Shown: positions 29,682 through 39,426 of the stretch, piece by piece
Layout of the letters: every line of letters begins with the position of its first letter
Position numbering within the stretch: position 1 is the first letter of the stretch
Assembly (NCBI GenBank): GCA_902556905.1
Contig: CACDYK010000003.1
Coordinates: 1 to 64,000, forward strand
Direction: 5' to 3'
Origin: an uncultured Pelagibacteraceae bacterium
Lineage (GTDB): Bacteria > Pseudomonadota > Alphaproteobacteria > Pelagibacterales > Pelagibacteraceae
Length of the DNA: 64,000 nucleotides
Notes under the pieces: generated by a model
What the model was told of the DNA's origin: nothing
The model's input: only the letters and a program-made list of their open reading frames with translations
Database searches by the model: none
Made by a program: the position numbers and the translations under genes

Positions 29682-31025
29682 TTAATTGCTTAACAAAGAT
29701 GACCATGATGGGTCAGAAGCATCTGTTGGTGTAACAACTAGACGTTCATTATATCCAGTTAAGTCTATTGACCATAGTTTTGCAGAAAAACCTTCGCCTT
29801 TTGCGTTAGTTTTGGTTTCTCTATAAAAGATTAAAACTCTACCATTTGGAGACCAAGATGGAGCTTCTTGATAGTAATTTTCTGTTAATAATCTCTCACC
29901 TTTGCCATCTGTTCTCATTACTCCAATATAAAATTTTCCTTTGTGTAATTTAGTAAAGGCTATCAAGTCTCCTCTAGGTGACCACACAGGTGTTCCATAA
30001 ATACCATTTCCAAATGAAATTCTTTTAACGTTACTCCCATCACTTTTCATAATATAAATTTGCTGATATCCACTTCTGTCAGAATTAAAAGCTATAAACT
30101 TTCCATTTGGCGAATAAGATGGTGAAGTATCAATTGATGGATGATTTGTAATTTTTTCTACCAATCTATTTTCTAAATCCATCGTATAGATATCTGATTT
30201 TCCATCTTTAGCAAAACTCATTATTATTTTTTTACCGTCAGGAGAAAACCTTGGCGCGAAAGTCATTCCAGGAAAATCACCAACGACTTCTTGAGTTCCT
30301 GTTTCAATATCTAGCAAATATACTCTGGGTAAATTTTTAAAATATGACAAATATGTAACCATTTGACTTGTGGGATTAAATCTAGGAGTTAAGACAAGCT
30401 CATTACCAAGTGTCAGAAATTTATTATTTGCTCCATCTTGATCCATAATAGCTAATCTTTTTTTTCTTTGTATTTTTGGACCCTCCTCAGCAACATATAT
30501 TATTCTTGTATCAAAATAACCTTTTTCACCAGTCAATCTCTCGTAAACTTTATCTGATATAATATGTCCTACTCTTCTCCAATTATTAGGAACTGTAGTA
30601 AATGCTAATGCCATCATTTCTTTGGCTGCTAAAATATCCCACAATCTAAATTCAACTCTTAATTTTTCATTTATATATGTCACTTTACCTGTAATGAGTG
30701 CTTGAGCTTTAATTAAATTCCAATCCTCAAATCTAGGTTTTAAATTTGCAATTTCTGGTGCTTGTAAAAATGCGTCCCTACTTATTGGATTAAACAAACC
30801 AGATGTTCTTAAGTTATTTTCAACTATAGTCGAAATTTCAGATCCAATATTTTGTTTTTTAAGAGTTTTCTCAAAACTTTTTCTAGACTCCTCATCAATT
30901 GATAATGGTGAAACAGCTAAAGGAAGTGGGTTCAAATTTCCTCTTGTAATATCAACTTCAATTAAAGCAAAAGCTTTAATTGGAATTGCAATTAATAAAA
31001 TTAAAGTTATAAATTTTTTTTTCAT
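29682..31025 (-). CDS. tolB: Tol-Pal system protein TolB
   Basis: A 447-residue periplasmic protein. Signal peptide [20 protein letters not shown] is cut before [10 protein letters not shown], the conserved TolB N-terminus that signals to TolA. The N-terminal domain (to about 170) is followed by a six-bladed beta-propeller with repeats such as [36 protein letters not shown] and SPNGRVLIF. Binds Pal. It lies 9 bases after tolA. Confidence 0.97.
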   Translation of the reverse strand: MKKKFITLILLIAIPIKAFALIEVDITRGNLNPLPLAVSPLSIDEESRKSFEKTLKKQNIGSEISTIVENNLRTSGLFNPISRDAFLQAPEIANLKPRFEDWNLIKAQALITGKVTYINEKLRVEFRLWDILAAKEMMALAFTTVPNNWRRVGHIISDKVYERLTGEKGYFDTRIIYVAEEGPKIQRKKRLAIMDQDGANNKFLTLGNELVLTPRFNPTSQMVTYLSYFKNLPRVYLLDIETGTQEVVGDFPGMTFAPRFSPDGKKIIMSFAKDGKSDIYTMDLENRLVEKITNHPSIDTSPSYSPNGKFIAFNSDRSGYQQIYIMKSDGSNVKRISFGNGIYGTPVWSPRGDLIAFTKLHKGKFYIGVMRTDGKGERLLTENYYQEAPSWSPNGRVLIFYRETKTNAKGEGFSAKLWSIDLTGYNERLVVTPTDASDPSWSSLLSN

Positions 31026-31034
31026 TTTAATATC

Positions 31035-31913
31035 TTAACCTTCTAACATATCTCTTGCATCAAAATTTAATTGTAATTCTTTCCATCTTTCATAGCCTGA
31101 CATTGGAACTCTTAATGGTTGACATAATTTTATAGCTCTTAGAGCACTTTCAGCTAACACTTTATAAAAGCCTTGGCCAGGTTTATTCATTCTTGCATGA
31201 TCTAAGATTTCAGTTTTTACCACAGAACCATCTGGCTCAAGCATTAATTTAATTCTAACTAACAAATCTTCATTGTATGGTAATCCAAGAGGAATACTCC
31301 AACATCCAAAAATTTGAGCTTTTAAAGCATCTTCCTCATTTAAGGTTAACCCTGAAGTGACAATATTTTTATCTTGATCTTGAGTAATATCATTATTTTT
31401 TTTAATCACCTCTGCTGTATCTTCTTTTGCTTTATCAATTAATTTAGCAATGTTATCCAAATCAACAAATTCTTTTTTTTCAAATTCTGAAACTTGTTTC
31501 ACTTCTTCATTTAATTTGTCAGGGTTTTGTTTATTTTCTTTTTTTGTCTCAATTTTCTTGACTGTTTTATCTGGTAATGGAATTGCATCCGGGGTTTGAT
31601 TGTCAATTTTTTCTTTTTTTTTATCTAATGAAACAACAGTTTTAGTTTTTGTTTTTTTAACTTTCTTTGGAGGTGCCTGTTCTGATACTAATTTCTTTTC
31701 TTTTTCTTTTAATTTTTTTTTCTTTTTTTTTTCAATTATCTTTTTTGCTTTTGGGGCAAAAGGTATATTTGTTTTTTCAGCAATCTGTATCAACTCAACT
31801 GAAACTATTGGTGGAATATCAAGTGGTTTTTTTGCCAGAAAAGGTAAGCTCATAGCTGTGATAAAAACTAAAGCACCGTGTAAAAAAGAAGAAATAATCA
31901 AACTTCTATTCAC
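31035..31913 (-). CDS. tolA: Tol-Pal system protein TolA
   Basis: A 292-residue inner-membrane protein with one N-terminal transmembrane helix (near 6-25), a long Lys/Glu/Gln-rich helical domain (about 55-175) and a compact C-terminal domain from LNEEDALKAQIFGCWSIPLG near 197. The CWSIP motif and AESALRAIKLCQPL match TolA domain III. It bridges TolQR to TolB and Pal across the periplasm. Shorter than E. coli TolA, mostly in the helical domain. Confidence 0.92.
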   Translation of the reverse strand: MNRSLIISSFLHGALVFITAMSLPFLAKKPLDIPPIVSVELIQIAEKTNIPFAPKAKKIIEKKKKKKLKEKEKKLVSEQAPPKKVKKTKTKTVVSLDKKKEKIDNQTPDAIPLPDKTVKKIETKKENKQNPDKLNEEVKQVSEFEKKEFVDLDNIAKLIDKAKEDTAEVIKKNNDITQDQDKNIVTSGLTLNEEDALKAQIFGCWSIPLGLPYNEDLLVRIKLMLEPDGSVVKTEILDHARMNKPGQGFYKVLAESALRAIKLCQPLRVPMSGYERWKELQLNFDARDMLEG

Positions 31914-31918
31914 TTAAA

Positions 31919-32335
31919 TTACCTTTGCTTCAATGGTTCTGATATTAATGCAACTTTAGTAAAACCAGAGCCAGATAATAGACCCATTATTTCAAGCACT
32001 CTTCCATAATTAATTGTTTTATCTCCTCTAACATAAATTCTTGTATCTGTTCTATTTTTTGAAACTGCTAAAACTTTTGCAATAATATTGTCATACTCGA
32101 CTTTTGCCTCTTGAATAAATATCTCTCCTTTTGAGTTAATTGATAAAGTAAGTGGTTCCGCTTCTTCTGGAAGTGAGTCTGCAGAACTTTCTGGTAAATC
32201 AACTTGTACCCCAACAGTTAATAATGGAGCCGTAACCATAAAAATGATGAGAAGAACTAACATGACATCTACAAATGGAGTAACATTGATCTCGCTCATA
32301 GGTTCTTTTGATGAACGATTTAATTTAAATGCCAT
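31919..32335 (-). CDS. tolR: Tol-Pal system protein TolR (ExbD family)
   Basis: A 138-residue single-pass protein. SEINVTPFVDVMLVLLIIFMVTA (near 14-36) contains the proton-linked Asp23 in the transmembrane helix. The periplasmic domain follows, including VDLPESSA and VYVRGDKTINYGRV-like segments (IYVRGDKTINYGRVLEIMG). It starts at the base after the tolQ stop. With TolQ it forms the proton-driven motor. Confidence 0.97.
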   Translation of the reverse strand: MAFKLNRSSKEPMSEINVTPFVDVMLVLLIIFMVTAPLLTVGVQVDLPESSADSLPEEAEPLTLSINSKGEIFIQEAKVEYDNIIAKVLAVSKNRTDTRIYVRGDKTINYGRVLEIMGLLSGSGFTKVALISEPLKQR

Positions 32336-33010
32336 TTAAATTATTGTTAAAAATCTTTTTGAAAAGTTTTCTAATTTTTGAGAATATTTATTTGAGTCTG
32401 TATTAAATTTATTATAAGCAACTACAGCAGGTATTGCAGCTAGCAATCCTAATGCAGTAGCAAATAATGCTTCTGCTATCCCTGGGGCTACAATTGCCAA
32501 ACTTGTATTTCTTGAAATTGCAATAGATTGGAATGAATTCATTATTCCCCATACAGTTCCAAATAGACCAATAAATGGCGCAGTAGAACCAACCGTTGCT
32601 AAAAAAGTAAAACCTTTATCAATTTTAGACATTTGTTTTTCAATTCCAACTTCTAGAAAAGTATTCATTCTTTCACTTAAATTATTTTTAGATTTTTTTT
32701 TAAGCAAACTTTCCATAGCATCCTGAAAAACTACAGCCATCGGATCATCAACTTTAGTTGGCAAACTGTTATAAAATGTTTCTGCTGATTTGGAGTTCCA
32801 AAACTTTTCCTCAAACTCCTCTGATGATTTATTAATTCTCTTAAATAATCTAATTTTTTCAATTATTACTGCCCATGAATAGATCGAGCAAACTATCAAA
32901 ATTATCATCACTGATTTTACAATTATATCAGCCCTTAAAAATAGGCTCATTAAAGAAAAGTCAGTATTCGAACCTAATCCTACTGCTTGTGATGTAATAT
33001 CGGCTTCCAT
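32336..33010 (-). CDS. tolQ: Tol-Pal system protein TolQ (ExbB family)
   Basis: A three-helix inner-membrane motor protein. Hydrophobic segments lie near residues 25-48, 130-155 and 170-195; GSTAPFIGLFGTVWGIMNSF is the conserved MotA/ExbB motif. I prefer the ATG at 33008-33010 (224 residues), with GAGTGG just upstream; a GTG two codons earlier (33014-33016) is the alternative. First gene of tolQRAB-pal-cpoB. Confidence 0.96.
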   Translation of the reverse strand: MEADITSQAVGLGSNTDFSLMSLFLRADIIVKSVMIILIVCSIYSWAVIIEKIRLFKRINKSSEEFEEKFWNSKSAETFYNSLPTKVDDPMAVVFQDAMESLLKKKSKNNLSERMNTFLEVGIEKQMSKIDKGFTFLATVGSTAPFIGLFGTVWGIMNSFQSIAISRNTSLAIVAPGIAEALFATALGLLAAIPAVVAYNKFNTDSNKYSQKLENFSKRFLTII

Positions 33011-33060
33011 ATCCACTCATCACACTTAAATGTGTCATGAATTTGTCTTAATATCTCTAT

Positions 33061-33555
33061 CTATTCTTCAATTTTGTAAGTTTCATAATAAAAACTAGCT
33101 ATCAAAATAGCGTCAGCTTTATTTGAGTCTTTTTTTCTTGATAAATGACTTGAAAAATATGGAAAAATCTCAATTGCTCTTGTTCTGCTTGCGTCTTTTT
33201 CAGAATTAATAAGATTAAAGTATTTTTTCCATTTTGCAGGTCTTACAAAATAAATAGGTAATTGCATTGCAGAACATATCCCCTTTAAAATTCCAAATGA
33301 TTGACCAAAATTAAACATACTTGTTACACCTTGACCAGGCATTGCTGATACTTGCTCAACAACCACTTTGATGTCTTTATTATCTAGTCTCTTTATTCTA
33401 GCTGATATTTCATTAAAAATTTGAGAACCATTGACTTGTTTTTTATTTTTTTTACCTTCCGTCATTGTTGGCATTTCTATCACATCAATTATTTTTCCGT
33501 CTTGAAAGAAACATATTGATCCTGAAATACCTGGGTCAATTCCAATTATAAGCAT
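33061..33555 (-). CDS. RuvC-like Holliday junction endonuclease (phage/RNase H-fold type)
   Basis: A 164-residue RNase H-fold protein. The RuvC-type acidic residues are visible: Asp7 in IGIDPGISGS, Glu67 in VVVEQVSAMPGQG, and Asp143/Asp148 in KKDSNKADAILIA. The middle block GQGVTSMFNFGQSFGILKG and RPAKWKKYF belong to the resolvase-like family also seen in phages rather than classical RuvC. It lies between yebC and tolQ, where many alphaproteobacteria have ruvC-ruvA-ruvB; no ruvA or ruvB is here. It overlaps yebC by 10 bases. A resolvase role is inferred from the fold and position. Confidence 0.8.
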   Translation of the reverse strand: MLIIGIDPGISGSICFFQDGKIIDVIEMPTMTEGKKNKKQVNGSQIFNEISARIKRLDNKDIKVVVEQVSAMPGQGVTSMFNFGQSFGILKGICSAMQLPIYFVRPAKWKKYFNLINSEKDASRTRAIEIFPYFSSHLSRKKDSNKADAILIASFYYETYKIEE

Positions 33556-34280
33556 TTATTATTTTCAAAGTTTGCGTTAGAAAAAACATTTTGTACATCA
33601 TCGTCATCTTCTAGGGACTCTAAAAATTCAATTACAGTTTCTTGCTTATCTTTATTCACATTGGCGTTATTAAGAGCAATCCACTCTATTTCTGTAGAAA
33701 TAAAATTTGCAACTACTGTTTCTAATTTTTTTTTTACATTATATATATCGCTCATAGGACATTGAATTTCATGAAATTCATCGTGAGAGATACATTCATC
33801 AGCCCCAGACTCAATTGCTAGTTCAAAAATTTTCTCATCAGAAATTTCTTGCTTATCAATTTTAATAATACCTAATTGATTAAAATTATGAGACGCAGAA
33901 CCTTGGGTTCCTAAACTTCCACCACTTTTTTGAAAGATAGTTCTTATATTTGATGCAGTTCTATTTTTATTATCTGATAAGGTTTCTACAATAACTGCAA
34001 TTTTATCTGGACCAAATCCTTCATATCTAAGATTTTCAAAAATAACACCTGTTGCAGCAGAAGATTTATCAATTGCTCTTTCAATATTATCTTTTGGCAT
34101 GTTAGCTGACCTTGCTGCCTGCATAGCAGATCTTAATCTTGGATTCATAGCAGGATCTTTATCTCCAAGTTTCGCCGCAACTGTAATTTCTTTTGATAAT
34201 TTTGAAAATATTTTAGACCTTTGCTTGTCAGCTTTTCCTTTTTTATGTTTAATTCCTGCCCAATGTGAGTGTCCTGCCAT
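33546..34280 (-). CDS. yebC: YebC/PmpR family transcriptional regulator or translation factor
   Basis: A 244-residue YebC/TACO1-family protein. The N-terminus MAGHSHWAGIKHKKGKADKQ and the block ARSANMPKDNIERAIDK are the family signature, as is YEGFGPDKIAVIVETLSDNKNRT. Described variously as a DNA-binding regulator and as a factor easing ribosome stalling. The conserved yebC-resolvase linkage is kept. The SD region falls in the 4-base gap after ymdB. Confidence 0.95.
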   Translation of the reverse strand: MAGHSHWAGIKHKKGKADKQRSKIFSKLSKEITVAAKLGDKDPAMNPRLRSAMQAARSANMPKDNIERAIDKSSAATGVIFENLRYEGFGPDKIAVIVETLSDNKNRTASNIRTIFQKSGGSLGTQGSASHNFNQLGIIKIDKQEISDEKIFELAIESGADECISHDEFHEIQCPMSDIYNVKKKLETVVANFISTEIEWIALNNANVNKDKQETVIEFLESLEDDDDVQNVFSNANFENNKCL

Positions 34281-34284
34281 AATT

Positions 34285-35091
34285 TTAATGCGTATTTTTT
34301 AATTGAGCTCCAAAAACATAACTTTCAATATTTGTAGCTAATCCAGTATGTATATCACAATCAACAATAACACCACACAAAGTAGCCTCACCAATAGCAG
34401 GAAAATGTTTTACTGAATTTTTTTTTAAAAACCTATTTAGTGAATTTTCTGCATTCATACCAATAACTGAATTGTAATCACCACACATACCAGCATCAGT
34501 TTGATAGCCTGTACCTCCTTTTAATATTCTTGCATCATTAGTTGGTATATGGGTGTGTGTTCCAACTACTAAAGAGGCTTTACCATCAAAATAATGACCT
34601 ATTGCATTTTTTTCACTTGTTATTTCACCATGAAAATCAACTATGAGAAAATCATAATCCTCTTTCAACTTAAATTGTTTTATAAATTTTTCTGAAATTT
34701 CAAAAACATCATCACATTTTTTCATGAAAACATTTCCCATTAAATTAAGCACACCAATTTTAATATTTTCTTTAGTGTTATAAGTATTAAATCCTCTTCC
34801 TGGCGCTGGTTCAAAAAGATTTTTTGGGCGTAATAATCTATCTTCTTTATCTATGTACTCTATAATTTCTTTTTGATCCCAAATATGGTTACCTGTTGTA
34901 ATTACATCAACCCCACAGTTAAAAAAATCATAACATATTTCTTTTGTTAAACCAACACCTTGAGTGGCTGCATTTTCTCCATTCACAATTACAAAATCTA
35001 TTTTTTTTGATTTGATTTCATCCTTCAAATTATTCATTAATTTTGAACAACCTGATATTCCAACTACATCACCTAAAAATAATATTCTCAT
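34285..35091 (-). CDS. ymdB: YmdB-family metallophosphoesterase
   Basis: A 268-residue calcineurin-like phosphoesterase of the TIGR00282/YmdB type. Metal ligands are visible in ILFLGDVVG, VNGENAATQGVGLT, TTGNHIWDQKE, VDFHGEITSEKNAIG and VVGTHTHIPTND. B. subtilis YmdB hydrolyses 2',3'-cyclic nucleotides; the substrate here is not shown. It overlaps fau upstream by 4 bases and precedes yebC by 4 bases. Confidence 0.93.
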   Translation of the reverse strand: MRILFLGDVVGISGCSKLMNNLKDEIKSKKIDFVIVNGENAATQGVGLTKEICYDFFNCGVDVITTGNHIWDQKEIIEYIDKEDRLLRPKNLFEPAPGRGFNTYNTKENIKIGVLNLMGNVFMKKCDDVFEISEKFIKQFKLKEDYDFLIVDFHGEITSEKNAIGHYFDGKASLVVGTHTHIPTNDARILKGGTGYQTDAGMCGDYNSVIGMNAENSLNRFLKKNSVKHFPAIGEATLCGVIVDCDIHTGLATNIESYVFGAQLKNTH

Positions 35092-35633
35092 CGTAAAATT
35101 CTTTTTTCTGTAACTATAAAGTCTAATCTTTTATCATATTGATTAATGGGTATAGATGAAATTTTCTGGAATGAAAAAGCTAAACCAATTTTTGTAACCT
35201 TTTTAATTTTTTCAATTTTTTCAATATAACGATCATAAAAACCACCTCCATAGCCTAATCTATTTAAATTACTGTCATATGCTACTAATGGAACTAATAA
35301 AATATCTGGATAAATAATTTTAGTTGATACTGGCTCAGGAATACCAAATTTATTTATTTTTAATGGGTCTCTTTTTGACCACTTATAAAAGTTCATCTGA
35401 TTTTCTTTTTTTATAACTGGCAACGAAACTTTAAAATTTTTTTTTTCTAAAAAATCTAAAATATTCAAGTCATCTATTTCATAATTTGATGGATAATAAC
35501 CACCAACACTTTTATTATTAAATCTATTAATCTTTAAAATAGAGATAAGTTTATCTAAATTAATTTTTAAATTTTTATCAAATCTTTTTTTTTTGATTAA
35601 TAATATTTTTTTTCTAATTTGAGGTTTATTCAC
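35088..35633 (-). CDS. fau: 5-formyltetrahydrofolate cyclo-ligase
   Basis: A 181-residue enzyme that uses ATP to recycle 5-formyl-THF to methenyl-THF. The C-terminal LVPLVAYDSNLNRLGYGGGFYDRYI near 115-140 is the signature, with FSFQKISSIPINQYDKRLDFIVTE after it. Basic N-terminus. The zapA-fau pairing is conserved in proteobacteria. Here the genes are 5 bases apart, leaving no room for the 6S RNA that often sits at this junction. Confidence 0.93.
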   Translation of the reverse strand: MNKPQIRKKILLIKKKRFDKNLKINLDKLISILKINRFNNKSVGGYYPSNYEIDDLNILDFLEKKNFKVSLPVIKKENQMNFYKWSKRDPLKINKFGIPEPVSTKIIYPDILLVPLVAYDSNLNRLGYGGGFYDRYIEKIEKIKKVTKIGLAFSFQKISSIPINQYDKRLDFIVTEKRILR

Positions 35634-35638
35634 AAAAT

Positions 35639-36085
35639 TTATTGAGAAATATTTTCTAGTTTGGTTTTTTCAATAAAATTTGATATTTCATCTGCAGCCT
35701 CGTCAATTAATTGTTCATATTTTTTATGATTAGCTTCAATTTCATTTTTAAAATTCAAATGATCAACATTTAACTCCTTAATCTCCTCGTCTTTTTTGTC
35801 TCTATAATCATAAATAAGTGTTTTTAATTCTCTAAATTTATTAGAAAGATCTTTTAATTCATTTTTTTTTTGATCAACTTTCTTTTTAGTCTCGTAGTAC
35901 TCATCCATAATCTTAACTGCCGTAATTAAAAGAAGTTTATTTTCTCCTAAATTTCCGAGATTATTTTTAAGATCATTAAATTTTTGATTAATCTTAATTA
36001 GTAATTCTTCAAGATGATCTTCTTGGCCATCCTCACAGGATAACAAAAATTCTTTATTATTAAATTTAATACTTACATTTGCCAT
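35639..36085 (-). CDS. zapA: cell division protein ZapA, with extended coiled coil
   Basis: A 148-residue protein. The N-terminal ZapA domain is visible: VSIKFNNKEFLLSCEDGQEDHLEELLIKIN, then ENKLLLITAVKIMDEY near 50-65. A long coiled coil (about 65-145) follows, making it longer than the roughly 110-residue E. coli protein. ZapA cross-links FtsZ filaments. Overlaps the upstream coiled-coil gene by 13 bases, suggesting coupled translation. Confidence 0.88.
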   Translation of the reverse strand: MANVSIKFNNKEFLLSCEDGQEDHLEELLIKINQKFNDLKNNLGNLGENKLLLITAVKIMDEYYETKKKVDQKKNELKDLSNKFRELKTLIYDYRDKKDEEIKELNVDHLNFKNEIEANHKKYEQLIDEAADEISNFIEKTKLENISQ

Positions 36086-36396
36086 TTATCTATCTCATCT
36101 AACAAGGTATCTGTTTCCTGATTTAATTCATCAATTTTTTCAGAAAACTCCATTTGTTTTTTTTGCTCTAATTTTTCTTTATTTTCAATTTCTTCAAGTT
36201 TTTTTGTTAAAATAGTGTGTTCATCTAAAAGCGATTTATATTTATCCTCTAATTGAGATTTTTCAATTTCTAATTGAGTCTTTTGAGAGCTCAAATTATC
36301 TATATTATTTTTTAAATCAGGGTGACTAAGATCTAAATTTTTTAACTCTGATAAAGCTTTACTTAATTTTTTTTCTTTTTCGGTTATAGAATTCAT
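36073..36396 (-). CDS. small coiled-coil protein upstream of zapA (DUF4164-like)
   Basis: A 107-residue protein that is almost entirely charged alpha-helical coiled coil, with no membrane segment or signal peptide. It starts MNSITEKEKKLSKALSELKN. Alphaproteobacteria often carry a short coiled-coil DUF4164 protein just before zapA; position and size fit that family, though coiled coils make homology hard to judge by eye. A role beside ZapA at the division site (ZapB-like) is a guess. It diverges from tkt. Confidence 0.7.
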   Translation of the reverse strand: MNSITEKEKKLSKALSELKNLDLSHPDLKNNIDNLSSQKTQLEIEKSQLEDKYKSLLDEHTILTKKLEEIENKEKLEQKKQMEFSEKIDELNQETDTLLDEIDKWQM

Positions 36397-36449
36397 ATAT
36401 ATATGTTTATATTATTAAATAGATTCTTCTTAGTCTAGTCAGGATAATT

Positions 36450-38408
36450 TTGAGTAAACTACACAATGATTTGGCAAATTGCATCAGATTTCTATCAATT
36501 GATGCTGTGCAGAAAGCAAATTCTGGTCACCCAGGCATGCCAATGGGCATGGCAGATGTTGCAACTGTTCTATTTAAAAATTTTTTAAAATTTAATCCAA
36601 AAAATCCAAATTGGTTAAATAGAGATAGATTTATTTTATCTGCAGGTCATGGTTCAATGTTGCTTTACTCTCTATTGTATCTAACAGGATATAAAAGTAT
36701 TTCACTCAAAAGTATAAAAAAATTTAGGCAACTTAATTCGATTTGTGCTGGTCATCCAGAATATCATCCTAATACTGGAATTGAGACTACAACAGGTCCT
36801 CTTGGTCAAGGAATTGCAAATGCTGTTGGCTTTGCAATTGCTGAAGAAATTTTGAAAAAAAAACTGGGTAAAGAAATTATAAATCACAAAACCTACGTTC
36901 TTGCTGGAGATGGATGTTTAATGGAAGGAATAAGTCATGAAGCAATGAGTTTAGCTGGACATTTAAAACTCAAAAATTTAGTTATGCTTTTTGATAATAA
37001 CTCAATATCTATAGATGGACCAACTAGTTTAGCTGTTTCAGATAACTTCAAAAAAAGATTTGAAAGTTATGGATGGAAATATATTCTTATTAATGGTCAT
37101 AATGAAAAAGAAATTTTTAAGGCTTTAAAAAAAGTTCAAAATGCAAATAAACCAACTGTTATTTCTTGTAAAACTAAAATTGGTTATGGCTCTCCAAATA
37201 AATCAGGTAAATCATCATCTCACGGAAGTCCTTTAGGCTTGGATGAAATCGAACTTGTAAGAAATTCACTAAACTGGCCTCATAAACCTTTTGAGATACC
37301 TAGCAAAATTTTAAATGATTGGAAAAAAATTGGTAAAAAAGGTGAGAAAATTGAAAATAATTGGAACAAAATTTATAGAAAGAAAAAAATTATAATAAAT
37401 AATTTGCAAAAAAATAATTTTACAAAAATTTTAAAAACCGAAAAACAAAATACAATTAAAGAACTTAAAAGTTTAGCAACCAGAAAATCTTCGGAACTTA
37501 CCTTGAATGCATTAACTAGCGTCAATAATAATTTAATTGGGGGTTCTGCAGATTTAGCAGGATCAAATAATACTAAAACTAAACATCATAAAATAGTTAA
37601 ATCGGGTGAATTTAACAGTAATTATATTCACTATGGTGTAAGAGAGCATGCCATGAGTGGAATTATGAATGGGCTTGCTCTTCATAGCAGCTTTATCCCA
37701 TACGGTGGAACATTTTTAATATTTTCAGATTATTGTAAGCCATCAATAAGATTATCAGCATTAATGAAACAAAGAGTTATATATGTAATGACTCACGACT
37801 CTATTGGTCTTGGAGAAGATGGTCCAACTCATCAACCAATAGAACAATTGTCAAGTTTGAGATCTATTCCAAATCTAAATGTTTTTAGACCTGCAGATAG
37901 AATTGAAACTATAGAATGTTGGGAACATGCATTAAAAAGTTCAAAAACACCCAGTGTTTTATCGTTGACCAGACAAAATCTTGATCCGATAAGAAAAAAA
38001 AATTCAAATACTAACAAATGCTCTCTTGGTGCATATGAGGTTTTGAGAACAAATAAAAAAATTCATTTAACAATACTTGCTAGCGGTTCCGAAGTTAGTT
38101 TAGCAATTGAGACGAGCCACAAATTGGCCAAAGATAATGTATATTCAAAAGTTATATCGATGCCATGCCAAGATCTCTTTGACACACAATCAAATTCATA
38201 CAAGCAAAAAGTATTAAATGAAACAAAAATTAAAATTTCTATAGAAGCTGCATCAACAGATTGTTGGAAAAAGTACATAGGTAATAATGGTATTGCTTTT
38301 GGAATTAATACATTTGGTAAAAGTGCACCATATAAAGAAATTTATAAACATTTTGGTTTAACAGCAGCAAATATTGCTAAAAAATCAAAAAAACTATTCA
38401 GAAAGTAA
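36450..38408 (+). CDS. tkt: transketolase
   Basis: A 652-residue thiamine-diphosphate enzyme of the pentose phosphate pathway. N-terminal motifs include [16 protein letters not shown] near 24-39 and [21 protein letters not shown] near 148-168. The pyrimidine domain has [18 protein letters not shown], and [20 protein letters not shown] is the transketolase signature. The start is TTG at 36450 (SD AGGA 6 bases upstream); there is no earlier in-frame ATG. It heads tkt-gap-pgk-fba, a gluconeogenic and pentose cluster. Confidence 0.97.
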   Translation: MSKLHNDLANCIRFLSIDAVQKANSGHPGMPMGMADVATVLFKNFLKFNPKNPNWLNRDRFILSAGHGSMLLYSLLYLTGYKSISLKSIKKFRQLNSICAGHPEYHPNTGIETTTGPLGQGIANAVGFAIAEEILKKKLGKEIINHKTYVLAGDGCLMEGISHEAMSLAGHLKLKNLVMLFDNNSISIDGPTSLAVSDNFKKRFESYGWKYILINGHNEKEIFKALKKVQNANKPTVISCKTKIGYGSPNKSGKSSSHGSPLGLDEIELVRNSLNWPHKPFEIPSKILNDWKKIGKKGEKIENNWNKIYRKKKIIINNLQKNNFTKILKTEKQNTIKELKSLATRKSSELTLNALTSVNNNLIGGSADLAGSNNTKTKHHKIVKSGEFNSNYIHYGVREHAMSGIMNGLALHSSFIPYGGTFLIFSDYCKPSIRLSALMKQRVIYVMTHDSIGLGEDGPTHQPIEQLSSLRSIPNLNVFRPADRIETIECWEHALKSSKTPSVLSLTRQNLDPIRKKNSNTNKCSLGAYEVLRTNKKIHLTILASGSEVSLAIETSHKLAKDNVYSKVISMPCQDLFDTQSNSYKQKVLNETKIKISIEAASTDCWKKYIGNNGIAFGINTFGKSAPYKEIYKHFGLTAANIAKKSKKLFRK

Positions 38409-38418
38409 GAAAATAAAT

Positions 38419-39426
38419 ATGACTATAAACATTGGAATCAATGGAATGGGAAGAATTGGTCGAATGGTGATCAGAGCAATTATTGAAAGCCAAAATAAAA
38501 ATATTAAAATAAAGCATATAAATAATAGATCTAATTCTGAAGCAAGTTGTACACTAATTAAATATGACTCTGTTCACGGAAAATTTAATGCAGATCTTGA
38601 CTATGACGAAAATCATTTAATTATAAATAAAAATAAAATTACTTTTTCCCAAGAGTCTAAAATTGAAGATATTAACTGGAAAAAATTTGGTGTTGATTAC
38701 GTTTTTGAATGTACTGGAAAATTTAATTCAAAAGAAAAATTATTAGCTCATATCAATAATGGTGCAAAAAAAGTTATAGTTTCTGCTCCATGTAAAAATG
38801 CAGACAAAACTATTGTTTTTGGCGTAAATGAAGAAGAGATTACAAAAAATGATCAAATAATTTCTGCAGCATCTTGTACCACAAATTGTTTGGCGCCAGT
38901 TGCAAATGTACTTCATAAAAATTTTGAAATTGAAAAAGGTTTTATGACGACAATTCATGCTTTTACTAGTGATCAAAGAATTTTAGATAATTCTCACAAA
39001 GACCCTAGAAGAGCAAGATCTGCTAGCCAATCAATTGTTCCAACATCTACAGGAGCTTCAAAAGCTATAGGAGAAATAATTCCATCCTTAAACGGTAAAT
39101 TAGAAGGTGTTGCGATGCGAGTTCCAACTCCAAATGTGTCCCTAATTGAATTAGTTTTTTGTACTAAAAAAGAGATAAACAAAGAAAAAATTAATGAAGC
39201 TTTCAAAGAAGTTTCAAAAAATCAATCTAAAAAAATATTAGAAGTTACATCAGAAAAACTGGTATCTATTGACTTTAATCATAATTCATCATCAGCAATT
39301 GTAGACTCATCGCTTACTAGCGTAGTAGGTAAAAATATGGGAAAAATTTCAGCCTGGTATGACAATGAGTGGGGATTTTCAAATAGAATGTGTGACATAG
39401 CCGAATACGTTCATAAAATCTCTTAA
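38419..39426 (+). CDS. gap: glyceraldehyde-3-phosphate dehydrogenase, type I
   Basis: A 335-residue GAPDH. NAD-binding GINGMGRIGRMVIRA lies at residues 6-20. The catalytic Cys153 lies in SAASCTTNCLAP, and the assisting His180 in MTTIHAFTSDQ. The C-terminal WYDNEWGFSNRMCD is conserved. I place the start at ATG 38419, ten bases after the tkt stop; a longer frame from 38374 would add 15 residues overlapping tkt and not matching the family. One base overlap with pgk. Confidence 0.97.
   Translation: MTINIGINGMGRIGRMVIRAIIESQNKNIKIKHINNRSNSEASCTLIKYDSVHGKFNADLDYDENHLIINKNKITFSQESKIEDINWKKFGVDYVFECTGKFNSKEKLLAHINNGAKKVIVSAPCKNADKTIVFGVNEEEITKNDQIISAASCTTNCLAPVANVLHKNFEIEKGFMTTIHAFTSDQRILDNSHKDPRRARSASQSIVPTSTGASKAIGEIIPSLNGKLEGVAMRVPTPNVSLIELVFCTKKEINKEKINEAFKEVSKNQSKKILEVTSEKLVSIDFNHNSSSAIVDSSLTSVVGKNMGKISAWYDNEWGFSNRMCDIAEYVHKIS

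Noticed and set aside
31600..31917. Two overlapping Phe/Ser-rich open frames opposite tolA
   Set aside because: Antisense of the Lys/Glu-rich TolA helical domain, which yields low-complexity Phe/Leu/Ser sequence.
33018..33045. CACA/TGTG inverted repeat before tolQ as an operator
   Set aside because: Only four paired bases per arm with an AT-rich loop; not above background.
38374..38418. 15-residue N-terminal extension of GAPDH
   Set aside because: It overlaps the tkt end and precedes the family's normal start MTINIGINGMGRIG.
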